DNA of 64,000 nucleotides. It comes from Batillaria attramentaria (taxonomy: Eukaryota; Mollusca; Gastropoda; Batillariidae). The notes below the pieces were generated by a model that was given only the letters and a program-made list of their open reading frames with translations, had not been told where the DNA came from and ran no database searches. Each line of letters opens with the position of its first letter. Positions within the stretch are counted from its first letter, which is position 1. This document shows positions 45,548 to 64,000 of the stretch, in pieces. The translations under genes were made by a program, and so were the position numbers. The stretch is taken from the NCBI GenBank assembly GCA_018292915.2, contig JACVVK020000093.1:518501-582500 (forward strand). The letters run 5' to 3'.

Positions 45548-47944
45548 TGATGATGATGATGATGAAACGTTTATTAGCAAAATTATTGTACAATGTAGGT
45601 ATCTCTGCCTATCTTACAAGAAGTCCTCACTACATTCTACAATAACAATCAAACAAAAACAAAACATAATATGCAAAGATAAACTAACAATCTAGAGAGA
45701 GAGAGAGAGAGCGGTCAATGTCAGTGTGTGTGTTTCAGAGGAAGACATTATCAATTATGATGACGTCGTACGTATCATGCGCAATGGGCATGAATTATTT
45801 TCATGGAAGTACTGCTGTGCTATAATCGGACGAGTGGATATTGGATTGGACTTTTCCAGTTCTCTCAGTTGTCATTCAGTTTCTTTTTTGTTTATTTGTT
45901 ATTTTTCTCGGTAAACGGGCTGCCGGCGGGACCCGGCGAACTGACTCTCCGGGCAACAGTTGTAAAATGCCACTGGGAGAATGACTTCGTGAAAACGACT
46001 CCATGTCAACCGCGACTATGGCATTACTGGAAAAACGATTCCTTGAAAATGTCTACATGTCATCCGAGTCATCGCTCGCCTTTGTCACATTTACAACTAA
46101 CGACTTGCTATTTGTGTGGCAAGACTGATATATGTACAGTAAAGGTATAGGTAAAGTGGGTGTTTGTGATGTCAGTCATTTTCCCCTGGTGATTTCCTAT
46201 CAGTCAATGTATATAAAATATGTATAGCAGTCTTTGCGGCGCTGGGACAAATTGTTACTGGACTGACTGTGCAATGCTAACGTACATTTGCTCACATTTA
46301 GCCTGCCATTACGTCAGGTTTCACTGACTTGGAGTCAGTTGGGCTGGGGTCTGCCAGCGTATCATAGTGCTTCAGTCATGAGGACGGCAGCCACTGATTT
46401 AATTCACGTCAGTCACCGAGTCGCGAAACATATCTACACGAACTTGTCGTATCCTTGACTCAATATACACGCCAGTTGTTTGCGACAAGCGTAACAGCCG
46501 TCAGTGCAGTGTTTTTAGTGACTGAGATGGGCTCATGCTCCTCCAACCTAGACGCTCAGTCTTGGTTAGAAAAAAACACCACTGTGTCGACTGAGAGAAG
46601 AAGGCCCAGAGATAGTGCAGAGCAAAAAGTGAGGTCACTTGACTGAGAGCTGATAAAGAACAGCGATAACACTGAACCGCCGCCGCGCACTTCTTCCAGT
46701 GACACAGTCAGTATGAACGGGGAATGACAGATTGTGGCAGCGGTTCGGGCGGCCACTTGCACAAATTTATACCGTGCCATAACCAAGAAGGCGGAAAAAA
46801 GGAAGTTACCATCTTCAACACTCGCCCTACTAACTGACTGATTTCGACAGTGGAGGCCGAGGGTTTGGCACTGGCTGTACGAGTCCGTGACATCTTGCAC
46901 ACGACGTGAAGGTGTTTGGTAAGTATTCCGTCACTAGCGCTGACAAGATGAGCGGATTGAGTCGACGCCCGGATCTTGGGGAAGCGTGCGTGCTTAGATA
47001 CAGACGGGTCATGCTTGAACTGAAGACCTGTTTCCTGTAAACTTGAGTTCAGTGTATGGTCGATCGGCTTGTTCACTATGCGACTCCCCACCCACCGGTT
47101 GGTATACCAACCGACCATCAGTGATCGCACTGCTGGCAGTCATGTCCTAACAGCACGTCCGCATCTGACCACGGGATTTAACCGGTGGAGCAATACAAGG
47201 TGTTGTCCACAAATGATTCCGTGAGTCCGCGCACGTGACAGTCATAACGAAGACGCTCAGTGACTCCGGACGGCCCGTCCTTGACACCAATAGGCAAGCA
47301 TGACCCGGGCTGATGTCATTTATAATCAAATCAGTTGTTGTTGTAAGCCTATTTGACGACTGACGTACAATACGGGTGACACATATTCAGTAGTTAGTGA
47401 ATTGGAAAACTGGTTAATTCGGTCACTGACTGAGATGATTTTGATCCGAGTCAGTTTCGACTGAAACATGTCAGTGCGTGCGGCCATCAGTCCGCGGCGT
47501 CCGAACGGGACTACTTTATTTTAGCGTTGTTGCCGGGCAGTATAGCACTCGGTAGAGTCAAATCAGTGGGTAACAACTTGAAACTGAAAAAGATATATAT
47601 CCGAGATAGTCAGTACAGCCGGCTTTGGACTTTAAATGTTGGTGTCTGGAGTTTGAATCCCGACCGACTGCAAACCACTGAAATACTGATTTGCCGGGGC
47701 TATTGTTTATCCTCTCGTTGCCTCGTTTTTGGTACACTTATTGTCACCCTTGCTTGGTGGAAAAGGACGTTAAACACGCAAACAACCAACCAACCTTTCC
47801 TCCCCCACCCCGCACCCAGTGCCTTCCCCGCCGCCCACCCCGAACTCCGTCAGTCTCCGCCCCGGCCCTACCCCGGCCCCAGCCTCTCTCTCTCTCAGTC
47901 ACGGCCACACTGAATTTGCGGCGGATACCCGGTCCGTGGTGGGT

Positions 47945-48118
47945 GGATGGGTGTATGGGGGTTTAACGTCCTTTTCCAACACATATGGGTGATATCATCA
48001 AAGACGGGGCAACGATGAAAAAGCCAGCACAAATATTTTGGCTCCAGCCGGGATACGAACTCACGACCCGAGCACTAAGAAGTCCAACGCTCTACCATTC
48101 GGCCACTGTGACCCCGGT
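47945..48118 (-). repeat. SINE-C copy upstream of EGLN
   Basis: It carries gggtgatatcatcaaagacg and, on the minus strand, ggccgaatggtagagcg with gagttcgtatccc. It is a stand-alone copy in the EPRS-EGLN intergenic region. Confidence 0.65.
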
Positions 48119-48443
48119 TCCCGGGCCACCGTGGTACTGTTTTCCACTGCTAGTGTTATTAGTATGACTATTTTTAAAAACTGAAAAACAACACATGTTT
48201 GTTTATAGTTGTTATCTGTTCAAGGTCAGTCAGCCCAGCGGTAAAGCGGAAAACGCTTGATTCGTTCTGGTTAACTCCAGTCTAACCGTTTAGTCCGGGC
48301 ATACGGCGTACGTACAGACTATGGATTGAAATGTCGCAGTTCGTTCTAGTCACCGTTATATTTATCATTATCGGCCTCTGCCTCATCCGTGTGTGTGTTT
48401 GTGTACGCGCGCGCCACGGCGGTCGGTGTCGTCAGGGTGTCCG

Positions 48444-48449
<6 letters not shown>

Positions 48450-48478
<29 letters not shown>

Positions 48479-48910
48479 CCCCCCACCCCCCGACCCCCAC
48501 AAAGAAACTTGTAAAAGCCCCCCCCCCCCCAAAAAAAAAAAAATGTATATATCAAAACAAAACAAAACAAAACAGAACAAACAAACAAACAAACAAAAAA
48601 ACTGAAGAATGACAATTACCCCCCCCCCCAAAAAAAAAAAAAATCCCACAAACAAACCACAAACCGAAAACAACAAAACAAAATGAAAAACCAAAAGAAA
48701 CAAAAACAACAACAAACCCGGCAAAACCACTCACACACAAAACAAAACAACAAAAACACGACACACAAAACGTGACCGGCAACAACAAAACGACGACAAC
48801 TGACAACAACTGATTGTGACACCGTTGAACAACAACAACACACCCAGCTGAACAGCGAACAAACAAGAAATAATAACAACAACAACAACTAAAAAAACAA
48901 ACAAACAAAC
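48450..48910. repeat. GT / poly-C / poly-A / CAAA low-complexity stretch
   Basis: A GT run, C runs, A runs, then (CAAAA)n and (CAA)n. No other signal is seen. Confidence 0.85.
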
Positions 48911-49561
48911 AAACTGATCATAAGTCCCGTTATCTGATCGGCTGCCTGCTTTCCGACAGTTATCTCAGAGCTCAGCCGGCTCAGTCGAGGCATTATGGCC
49001 GGAATACTACAGAAAGGCACCGCGACTGAACCCGGCGGCCGCTCTGCACAATCGATCCGGCGATGAGAGCGGGGGAGGGGTCACCAGTGGGAGTAGAGTG
49101 ATAGACGGGACTGGTGGAAAACAAGCAATTTTTACTCCCCCCCCCCCCTTCCATTAAAATTTTGTGTGTCTCCGTCCTCTCGTCCGGCTCAGTCCGCCCC
49201 GGCGGCAGTGACCTGCGCCGGTCGGCCATCCTCCCAGCCGAACTCCCCCAACTTCAGTTGCTATCTCCTCGGTATCCTTTACCTCTCCGTTATATCATCA
49301 ATGGTTAGAACCATGTTTTATTTTTCTGGCGGAATACTTTCAATTTTATATCAATATCACGTATGCACATTGCTGTAGTACTATCTCCTCCTCATAGCTC
49401 CAGAGGAAAATGCATGTAGTGTACACGAGGTGTTACGTTTATGCGGCGGGGGAGAAATAAAAATCCCGACTTGCCTCCCTTCACTTTTACGGGAAATGAC
49501 GTATTTGTGACCCATTTTCAGCGACATGACAGCACAACTTGAGTAACTTGATGGATTCCTG

Positions 49562-49761
49562 TGGGCCCACACGTGCGAAAAGTTGACGAAGCATGGCGTA
49601 CGTGACTCGGTTAGGTTGTTTACAAGTGCAGCTAATTGTTTTCGTGTGCTTTATTTTGTGCAGGTGGCCAGGCCAGGTTCCGTCGCATTAAAAATAACGT
49701 AGCTACTTACTTTGAAGAAGGTCAACACAGCCCCCCTTGTTGTTGATAGTCCCTAATCGTT
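49562..49761 (+). promoter_or_regulatory. EGLN promoter region with two HRE-type cores
   Basis: ACGTG cores occur at 49571-49575 (cacACGTGcg) and 49600-49604 (gtACGTGac), within 200 nt of the start codon. RCGTG is the core bound by HIF, and vertebrate EGLN1 and EGLN3 are known HIF targets. Function at this locus is inferred. Confidence 0.4.
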
Positions 49762-56138
<6,377 letters not shown>

Positions 56139-58480
56139 CAGCGTGTGCTTTCAGTCTGCTGCGTACTGAAGAGTCAACCTGTGCAGCACTTTAAACATTG
56201 TTTGTGCCATGCACCTGAATACCAGCACATGTACCAGTCTTTCCATCAGCTGTACTTGTTGTCTCATCATTTCTGCACGTGGTACCGGTATCTACATTGT
56301 GCTTGACTCCATTGACTGTACTTGTACACAGGTGGCTGCGACTGTCTGAGATGTGCAGTTTCAGCGAAATGAACAACCCATCCCTTTGCTCGTTTTTTTT
56401 TGTTTTTTTTTTTTTAAATATGCACAGCTGTTTTGTGCAGTTAGTCTGCAAGCAGAGGTTGGATCACAATTATTTTTTTAAGACATGCACTTTGTAGCCC
56501 TGAGCTAAATTAAGCAATGACAAGATGGGTAGTGTCAACAGGGCAAGAAACCGTGTTAGTGTGAGTTTTCAAATATTTTTCTGATATTTTCTGCATTTCT
56601 CTTGGAACTCGCTTACAAACAAACCACATTTATGGAGTGAACATTCCCAAAAGACAGCTACAGCAGGTTTTTTTTTTCAAGATTGTGTCTTGACATTGAC
56701 AAGGAAAAAAACAGTAGTTAACAAATTGTGGGGCTGGGGAGATGGGTGTTGCACATGGGATGATGTGTGTGTACACATGCGCATAGTGTGCTAGTCACTG
56801 TGGAAACACAAAGCAGACAAATGTACGGTGTACTAAGTTCAGTGCGGTTCAATTCAGTATAATTTCATTGCCTGGTAAAACTCAGAAACTTTTCTTTTGG
56901 CTCGTCCTGAAATGTAAAAACAATATATGTCACATCACGGACAAATTTATAGTGCATCTTCTAAGTTAAGCATGCACTGTTCACATAGTCAGTAATATTT
57001 AAATATATCACGAGTGTGAAAGGAGACAAATTCAATGGTTGTGTTCTGCTGGAGTTGATTTGGGATGCATTCGTATACAAGTCCTGTAATGACTGACTTT
57101 TCCGGTGACCGTGTAGGTTCAGACTCTGTAGCGTTCATAATGTTATGTGTTAGAGATGCAGTTTAGTTACTGGTATAATTAAAAGCATTCTGTTGATCTG
57201 TGAGAATGGTCTTTCATTGTCTTGACACCTGCATTGCAAGAGCTTGTTTTCACTTGGTACGTTGTGAGAGTACATGTACAGGCAGACGTGTGTACGCATA
57301 TTTTTATTGCCAGTAAGTCGAAATGGCAGTTTTTGATGACTGTGGAGTTTTGTGATATATATAGATATACATATATATATACATTCTCTGGGTCATAACA
57401 GCAGATAAAAGCGAGTTCACAGGTTCCACTAAGACATTTTCAGTAATTTTCATGACAAACATCATTGCATGACTTCATTGGCTTGTGGAAATGTTTTTCC
57501 TTGCTGTCTCTTTCACCCTTCCAAACTTCAAACCATCGATGCCAGTTTTGTGTTTCTTACGTCATGTTGGTATCATCTTATGACATGTTTCTGTGCTTGC
57601 CTTGGAACATGCACTTTGATACCAGTGATTAGCAGAGACTGTGTTCTGTGTTCCTCACTAGTCAAGTATCTTGTCATTGAAATGTTCATGCTCTCTCAGG
57701 ATTTGAAACGTGTGTTTGTGATGATTCTGTCTCTGAGGTGTTCTTATCTTTTGATACGGTAGTTTAAGCTTCGCCTGTAAATGTAATCTGCATTTTTGCA
57801 CCATGACATCATCGTCAGATTTGGGTGTACCCCTGTTTTTAGAGTAGCGCAGTTGATGTGCACGGTGCATCGTCCTGCACTATTCTCGAAATCCCGGTAC
57901 GCCAAAATTCCACCGGTGATGTCAACCAGCTTTTGGAATCAGAGGTTCACGGCCCGACGGATAGTACAGGCTCTGACCATGCATGGGTTTATGTTCACAA
58001 CATGGTGCGTTTTCCATAAAGTGATGTAGAAATATTTCATTTGCGTGCCATTGGCATCCTTTCCATTCACTGCACGTGCTGTATGATTATTATTGCACTT
58101 TCGAGGTTTGGCAAAGGATGCTGGTGATGTACATGACATTCTGCTATGCTCTTGTCAAAGTGGTGCTATTAGAGGAGGTGGGGGGGGGGGGCGGGCAGGG
58201 GTGATAACCTTGAGCTTAGGCTTTCTGTCTTACCCAGGAGCTTAAAGGCTTTCTGTCTTACTGCCTTTTTTCCCTTCTGTGTATGGTTCGTCACTCGTTA
58301 CTTGCAAATGTGATTTAAACATTGCAGATTTCGCTTGTCTGAATTTTTGTGTTTCCACCATGCAGCCAGCTGGATTTTGGCAAGCAGAATACAGAGCTTT
58401 AAGTCTTCACCTTTTCGCGTATTTCCACCTTTGGCTAAAAATATTTGTCTCCCCAAAAGTGTGTTTCCTCCTCTTACTTA
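56139..58480 (+). other. Probable EGLN 3' UTR and downstream flank
   Basis: No coding exon is recognised. It is AT-rich with stop codons in all frames. Vertebrate EGLN1 has a long 3' UTR, so part of this is probably transcribed, but I see no convincing AATAAA close to the stop codon. Confidence 0.35.
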
Positions 58481-58965
58481 CTTAGGCCCCTGGCTCCAAG
58501 TGGAGCATAGGCCATTGACAACCCTTCGCCATCGCACTCTGTTCTGGGCTATTCTTGCCACTCCAGTCAAGTTGGTCCCCTGCTTGCGTAGCTCTGCCTC
58601 AGTGTCCCGCCTCCAGCTGTTGCGAGGCCGGCCTCTCTTCCGGCCTTTTCCCTGCGGGTTCTATGTCAGGGCTTTGCGTGTGGTGCTGGATGCTGGCTTC
58701 CTGAGGGTGTGTCCAATCCAGCCCCACTTCCTCCGCAGGATCTGCTTGGCCACTGGTTCCTGCCCCGCTCGCTCCCACAGCTCTTTGTTCTGGATCTTCT
58801 TTGGCCATCGGATGTTGAAGATGCGCCTCAGACAGGTGTTGAAAAATGTCTGGATCTTCTGCTGCATCGTCTTTGTTGTCCTCCATTTTTCGCATCCGTA
58901 GAGCAGAACTGACTTCACATTGGAGTTAAAGATGCGAAGTATGCTTCTTATGCTGACAACTTTGT
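58480..58965 (-). pseudogene. Degenerate LINE reverse-transcriptase fragment
   Basis: The minus strand reads IFNSNVKSVLLYGCEKWRTT, NTCLRRIFNIRW and RRKWGWIGHTLRKP, clearly related to 35142-36089. The open frame then breaks near 58660 where the other copy continues. It is 5'-truncated and embedded in family H-like repeat sequence. Confidence 0.8.
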
Positions 58966-60647
58966 TTCCTCCTCTGAAGCATTTAAAATCATACCAGAAT
59001 GCACCAAGTGGCGTGGATTTTAGTCTACTTATACCAAATTTCTTTAAAGAAAGTGTTTTTTTCTTCTGAAGCACTTAAAGTCATGCTTAAATGTGCCAAA
59101 TTTCACAGATTTTAGCCTGATTTAATTTTTATTTTTTTTTAATCTGTGGGAGCATGCTGCTAGACACTAACTTGTCTGCTTTGTCACTTTGTCACTTTGT
59201 CACTAAATGCTACACACACGTTTCCTCCCTTTGGATCAAGGAGCATTTTAATTTAAGCCCTGAGAATAGCACAGGGTTTGTATAGTTCAGGGCACGTATG
59301 TAATAGTCGAGATTAGGGCTTTTAGCCCTGGGTTAGAGTCTAACCTCTAACTAAACTAGCTCTAGGGTTAAATTTTCTGGAAGCGGGCCCATTCCAGCAA
59401 GGTGCCGGCTGTTACAGAAGGATTTTTTCTTCCTTTCTTGGCTTCCTTTTTTATTTAATTTTGCTTTTGTCCTAGTCTCGGTAACCGGTTAGGCCCGAAG
59501 CCGTGGGTTAAATTAACCTCGACTTTTACATTAAATAAATAAATTATATAAATAAAGGGCCCTGGTCAAATGGAGTGGTGCATGTACACGCCTGTATATT
59601 GAAGTCTTTTACTGCTGTATTCAAGGATGCGTGATGGATTTACCGGGACACTGCTTTTACCTCAGAATGATTTGGAAACTGATCAGAAATGTTATGAGTA
59701 GGTGGCAGGAAATGCTTGTGTCAAATGCCACATGTACTCAGCGATGCTTGCAATACGTACACAAGTGATTGGGTACAAAGTACTGCGTGTCATGTGTTTT
59801 CTTGTGAGGGGTTGGGGGGGGGGGGGAAGAGAACGCTTGGGCATTTATTGTAAATGTCACTTTTTTTCCAGATATGCTGGGATTGTGCATCCCATGCCTA
59901 GTTTTTTTTGTTATTTTTTTTTTTTGCCATTGAGGTGTTGGAGTTATTAGTATTTGTCCCCACGGCTATGACTGATGAACATAATCATGTTTGTTTTCAT
60001 TTGTAAGTTTGTGGGAAGAGCAAGAGAGGGACAAGCATGATAAAGTGTTATCTGTGTGCGTGTGATAGAGTTGATGCCATGAAAGGTGTGTGTGTGTGTG
60101 GTTGGTTGTGTGTGTGTGTGTATGTGTGTGTGTGTGAGAGAGAGAGAGATGGAGAGAGAGCGAACAGGTTTGATGGAAGTTGTGGTGTTTGCGCGTGTGT
60201 GTGTGTGTGTATGTGGGAAAGAGGAAAGAGAGGCAGGCCTTTGGAAATGTTAATGCAAGTAGTCTACCTCTGTATGCAGCTGGACATGTGATTGTCAGTG
60301 AATGTGTGGAATGATTCAGTTTGAATACTGTTCAGTGACCGGGCAGCATCAGCTGGACACATGGCATGGCCTTGTATACATCCATCCATTTTTTTTTTTT
60401 TTTAACTGTCCAACGCTCATTGTGTCACGTGACTTTTTGCACGGAATGTGCGAGGGTGTTAAACAGTCGTATTCATAGAACGTTTCTATTCAGTCGTATT
60501 CATGTCTGATTCTGTGTGAAGCTGAAAATGCCGTCTGATTTGATGCTATTATTTTTGTCACCAAATGCCGCCAAATGCAAATAAAGGAAGACAAAGTTAA
60601 GTCATGCCTTTATTGGATGTGCATGGAAAAAATGTGGGAGTAAATGT

Positions 60648-60678
<31 letters not shown>

Positions 60679-60937
60679 AACATTGCTATTTCGTTCCTGT
60701 TGCTGTACATGGGACTCTGTGTGTGTGTGTGTGTGTTTGGCTATAGATAGACATTACTGTAATAGATATTACTAGAATTAGCAAGGGAAAGTATGAAAAT
60801 TGGCTGTTTTACGTTAATTACCTCTACCGTGGAAAAATAAAATTTTCTTGATTCTTGATTTCTCTCTCTCTCTCTTTCCTGTTTAAGCGCCGTGCGAACT
60901 CAAGGTGGAAACTTGCGCTAATGCGTACCACGTCGTC

Positions 60938-60968
<31 letters not shown>

Positions 60969-61340
60969 ATGGGTTTGGAAAATGCTGGGTTTGTTAGTGC
61001 ACATCTTTATGTTAGCTTATCGACACAATTTCTTTGTGCATTTTGTAAAAATACATTTTGATACAATTCAGAAAACTGGTAAAGTAATGTAACTTTTGTA
61101 AGGTAGAAGGTGTGACTGCAAGTGAAAAGGGGAGGTTTTCACGGGCATCACGCGCGTATATCGACCAGTTAGTTCGGTTGCAGTGAGAGTGTGCAGGCGA
61201 CCCGAGATTTATGTTGACAGCGCGGAATACGCGAACATGTATATGCAGGTGTCGACATATCCGTCTGGCAGATGAGTTGGATAAAGTTGACATTTTCCTC
61301 ATGCACACAATGATACACACACACACACACACACACACAC
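58966..61340. other. Non-coding flank with repeats
   Basis: It holds a family H-like repeat to about 59230, AATAAA-like words near 59530-59555 and at 60584, GT- and GA-rich tracts (60095-60220, 60650-60740), and a LINE 3' tail at 60885-60975 (gcgccgtgcgaactcaaggtgg, (ATC)n). No gene is recognised. Confidence 0.4.
60885..60975 (+). mobile_element. LINE 3' tail with (ATC)n end
   Basis: aagcgccgtgcgaactcaagg and an (ATC)n end match the tail family at 18315 and 42800. Confidence 0.55.
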
Positions 61341-61489
61341 AGGCTGACGGCTGAGTCTGGGCCCCCTCACTGGCACACAAGGAAACAACTTGACCCCCCC
61401 AAAAAAAACAAAAACAAAAACAAAAAAAAACCTTTACCAAAGTCAACATGCCTACACACTACCATGTCTGCACAATCTCTCTCCCTCTG

Positions 61490-61539
<50 letters not shown>

Positions 61540-61592
61540 GCTGACGGCTGAGTCTGGGCCCCCTCACTGGCACACAAGGAAACAACTTGACC
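61340..61592. repeat. Local duplication around (CA)n next to family E
   Basis: gctgacggctgagtctgggc..aaacaacttgacc occurs at 61342-61393 and again at 61540-61592. tttaccaaagtcaaca..ctgttttacacac occurs at 61431-61500 and again at 63189-63255, so family E copy 2 lies within one of two duplicated segments. Confidence 0.75.
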
Positions 61593-61605
61593 AAAAAAAA
61601 ACAAC

Positions 61606-63170
61606 AAGGAGGAACGGCCCCGTCCTACAAAGTTGTTTCTCCAAACTTCATTTTATTTTGTCTTTGTTGTTATTGTTGCCGGTTCTCCCCTCTCCAAGTT
61701 CTACGAATGACACTAGATCCTCTACGACCTCGACCGATTAGCCGCGTGACTGGGGGTGGGGCCGGGTGGGGGAAGAAGGGAGGGAGAGAGAGAGAGAGAG
61801 AGGCAGAGAGAGAGGGTGGGTGGGTGGGTGTTTTCCCCCACATAAGGGTGATATCAAAGACGGGGCAACGAGAAAAAGGCCAGCACAAATATTTGGCCCC
61901 AGCGGCCAGGATTCGAACTCTCGGCCCAAGCATTGAAAGTCCAACGCTCTACCATTCGGCCACCCTGGCTCCCCAGAGAGAGAGAGAGAGACGTCAGTTC
62001 CGTGATCTAAACATTTGACGTCAGCCTCAGGCAGGTCGTCATACAGAGAGAGAGAGAGATGACGTCAATTCCGTGAAGTAAACTTTCGACGTCAGCCTCT
62101 AGCACTGAGATCGTCTGAGGATGCTTGTTCATGTCTTGTGATTTCCCTGTTGGCTTTGTGACTTCTCCGACTGAATTATTTTTCACATGAAATCTGGAAG
62201 ATCTAGAGGGCTGATGAAATGTCGGAAGCAGTGGCGATACTTGCAGATTTTGTCTGTGAACCAAACATTTGACGTCAGCCTCACGCTGCTCGTCTGACAG
62301 ATGATACTTCTACATATCTTGTGATTTCCTTGTTGCTTTTGTGACTTCCGTGACTGAATTAATTTTGACATAAAATCTGGAAGATCTAGAGAGCTGATGA
62401 AACGTGGACTTAAGTGCCTTGGTTTGTACTTACGAAATTGCAAAATTGGAACTTTTTTGACCGACGCTTCTCGCAGAAACGTGAAAAATGTGTTTATCTA
62501 AAAGCTCTGCTATTCTTAATACTAAAGCTATAATAGTGCAGCAGTTCATGTCATATGTGCAGTTGGCACAAGTGACAAAAATACCGGAATGATGAGTAAT
62601 TTGAAGGAGTCTTTTCATAGATATTTGGCCTTATATGCAAACCACCCCTACCTCGGAAATATTTTTCTTACACAAAACCTGTCAGAGCTACATAGCTGTG
62701 CTACGAAAACAGGCAGTATAATTGGATGATCTTCCCAATTTCAGAAAATGAAGCCATTTGAACATTTTTTTCGAAAAGATTCGTAACATGACCGATTTTT
62801 AAAAATCGGCGATAACTGTTTTGAAAATGCAGTAGGCTAAAAATCGTGAAAAATAGGTCTGGAGAAGGTGAATTCCCATTTTATCTCAAAGTAAAAAGGC
62901 CTCCAACGAGGTGGTTTAGGAGATAGCCATCATTACATCCGTCCACACACACACACACACAGACACACGTCATTCCCGCCAAATAGAACGCAGCAGCAAA
63001 GTGTGCACGTAAGGTGTCTATGACGCAGATTTCGTTACGTCACTGTGTGCGTGAAAGTAAGTATTGTGTGGAGAAACGTCACAGCCTTGTTTTGTATCAC
63101 TGAAACTTGGTGCTGCGCGTAGCAAAATCTGCCCCGTCTCATAAAGTTGTTTCTCTATAGAGAAACAACT
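61606..63170. mobile_element. Family E repeat, copy 2
   Basis: Second copy of the 15474-17091 repeat, in the same orientation and with the same internal order, ending in the same 26-bp palindrome at 63145-63170. Its (CA)n is much shorter and its GA-rich parts differ in length. Sequences on both sides (tttaccaaagtcaac.., gctgacggctgagtctgg..) are themselves duplicated, so it sits in a locally rearranged region. Confidence 0.75.
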
Positions 63171-63247
63171 TAAAAACAACTAAACATACCTTTACCAAAG
63201 TCAACACGCCTACACACTACCATGTCTGCACAATCTCTCTCCCTCTG

Positions 63248-63252
<5 letters not shown>

Positions 63253-63314
<62 letters not shown>
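63253..63314. repeat. (CA)n microsatellite
   Basis: About 60 nt of CA closing the duplicated flank of family E copy 2. Confidence 0.9.
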
Positions 63315-63317
<3 letters not shown>

Positions 63318-63479
63318 GTACTTTTTTTTCAGAAACAACACCTTCAGTACGTTGTGTGGAGAAAAGATTTTGTCAAATTGCACTACCCTCCTTTCTGAAC
63401 AAACACGCTGATATTCATATGTGATCAGAAACAGAACGGTTGTCACTCTCTCGACATCCTTAGCCCTGAAAAAATATGG

Positions 63480-64000
63480 CTTTGCGAAAGGGTGCCTTCC
63501 CTGTAGGTCAACTCTGAGTGCAACAAAATGGCAATCTGTTTTCGTAGATTCTGAGTTTGTCAGTAAGGTCAGCGATCTTGCTATCTCCTAACTGTCCACA
63601 CACTCGAGTCAATGAAATCGTCACAACACAAGACAGCACTAGACAACACTATTATGCAACCTCGAGGCCAGCAGTCCGCCCGAGAGACAGCGCAACGTGC
63701 CGTCATATTGCATCACACTTCGGCGAGGGGTCGAGGCTAGCCAGCGCGACATGACGGCACGTTGCATCACACTGTCGAGTGGTCGACGCTAGCCAGACGG
63801 CTCGGCGATTTGGCACCATCTTGTGAATACCGCGGTCACTCGCTTGTTCGGGTATTGGCCACGTAATAGCTAACGGCACACTCAGTGATGGGCCCCGTTA
63901 CAACTTGCCCCAAGCACGTCCCGGCCACTGGCTTGAGGGCGGTAGACAACAAGAGACAAGTCCCGTTACAACGAGCATGAAACCACGTGTGACGTACTCA
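63480..64000. other. CpG-rich end of window, promoter-like
   Basis: Many CpGs occur from 63640 on. An imperfect tandem duplication is visible: gccgtcatattgcatcacac..ggctagccag at about 63700, then acggcacgttgcatcacact..cgctagccag at about 63750. It could be the promoter of a gene beyond the window; no coding frame is recognised. Confidence 0.3.

Overview
This is a nuclear genomic window from a multicellular animal. Three conserved, intron-containing protein genes can be read directly. Introns are spliced GT-AG, there are many tRNA-headed SINEs, non-LTR retrotransposon fragments and MITE-like elements, and (CA)n/(GT)n and poly-C/poly-G tracts are abundant. The EPRS with five WHEP repeats, the prolyl-hydroxylase with an N-terminal MYND finger and the repeat style fit a lophotrochozoan, most likely a marine gastropod mollusc. 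That taxonomic call is inference; no database was searched.

Layout. 1-3872: repeat-rich flank with no recognised gene, holding a Mutator-like MITE and ending in a CpG-rich promoter. 3873-5471 (+): RPS29, ribosomal protein uS14, three coding exons, 56 aa. 5472-8251: no recognised gene. 8252-43347 (-): EPRS, bifunctional glutamyl/prolyl-tRNA synthetase, reconstructed here as 34 coding exons whose lengths sum to 5112 nt (1703 aa plus stop) with every exon phase matching. 43348-49761: 6.4 kb between two divergent genes, containing promoters, LINE tails and a long GT tract. 49762-56138 (+): an EGLN/PHD-type HIF prolyl hydroxylase, five coding exons, 469 aa. 56139-64000: probable EGLN 3' flank, LINE remnants and a 1.6-kb repeat that is also present at 15.5-17.1 kb.

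The three genes have housekeeping or stress roles: the ribosomal small subunit, charging of tRNA-Glu and tRNA-Pro, and oxygen sensing. Nothing in the sequence shows that they act as one system. EPRS and EGLN lie head to head.

The most interesting material is inside EPRS. (i) Three almost identical 225-nt exons, each phase 0-0, each carry the second half of one WHEP domain and the first half of the next; the flanking intron DNA was duplicated with them. (ii) A minisatellite repeats the exon-19 3' splice-site sequence several times. (iii) Intronic repeat blocks carry head-to-head TGACCTTGA/TCAAGGTCA motifs like estrogen-related-receptor sites. (iv) A three-level nest of transposons has readable terminal repeats and target-site duplications. 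Most other open frames in the window are simple-repeat or transposon translations, not genes.
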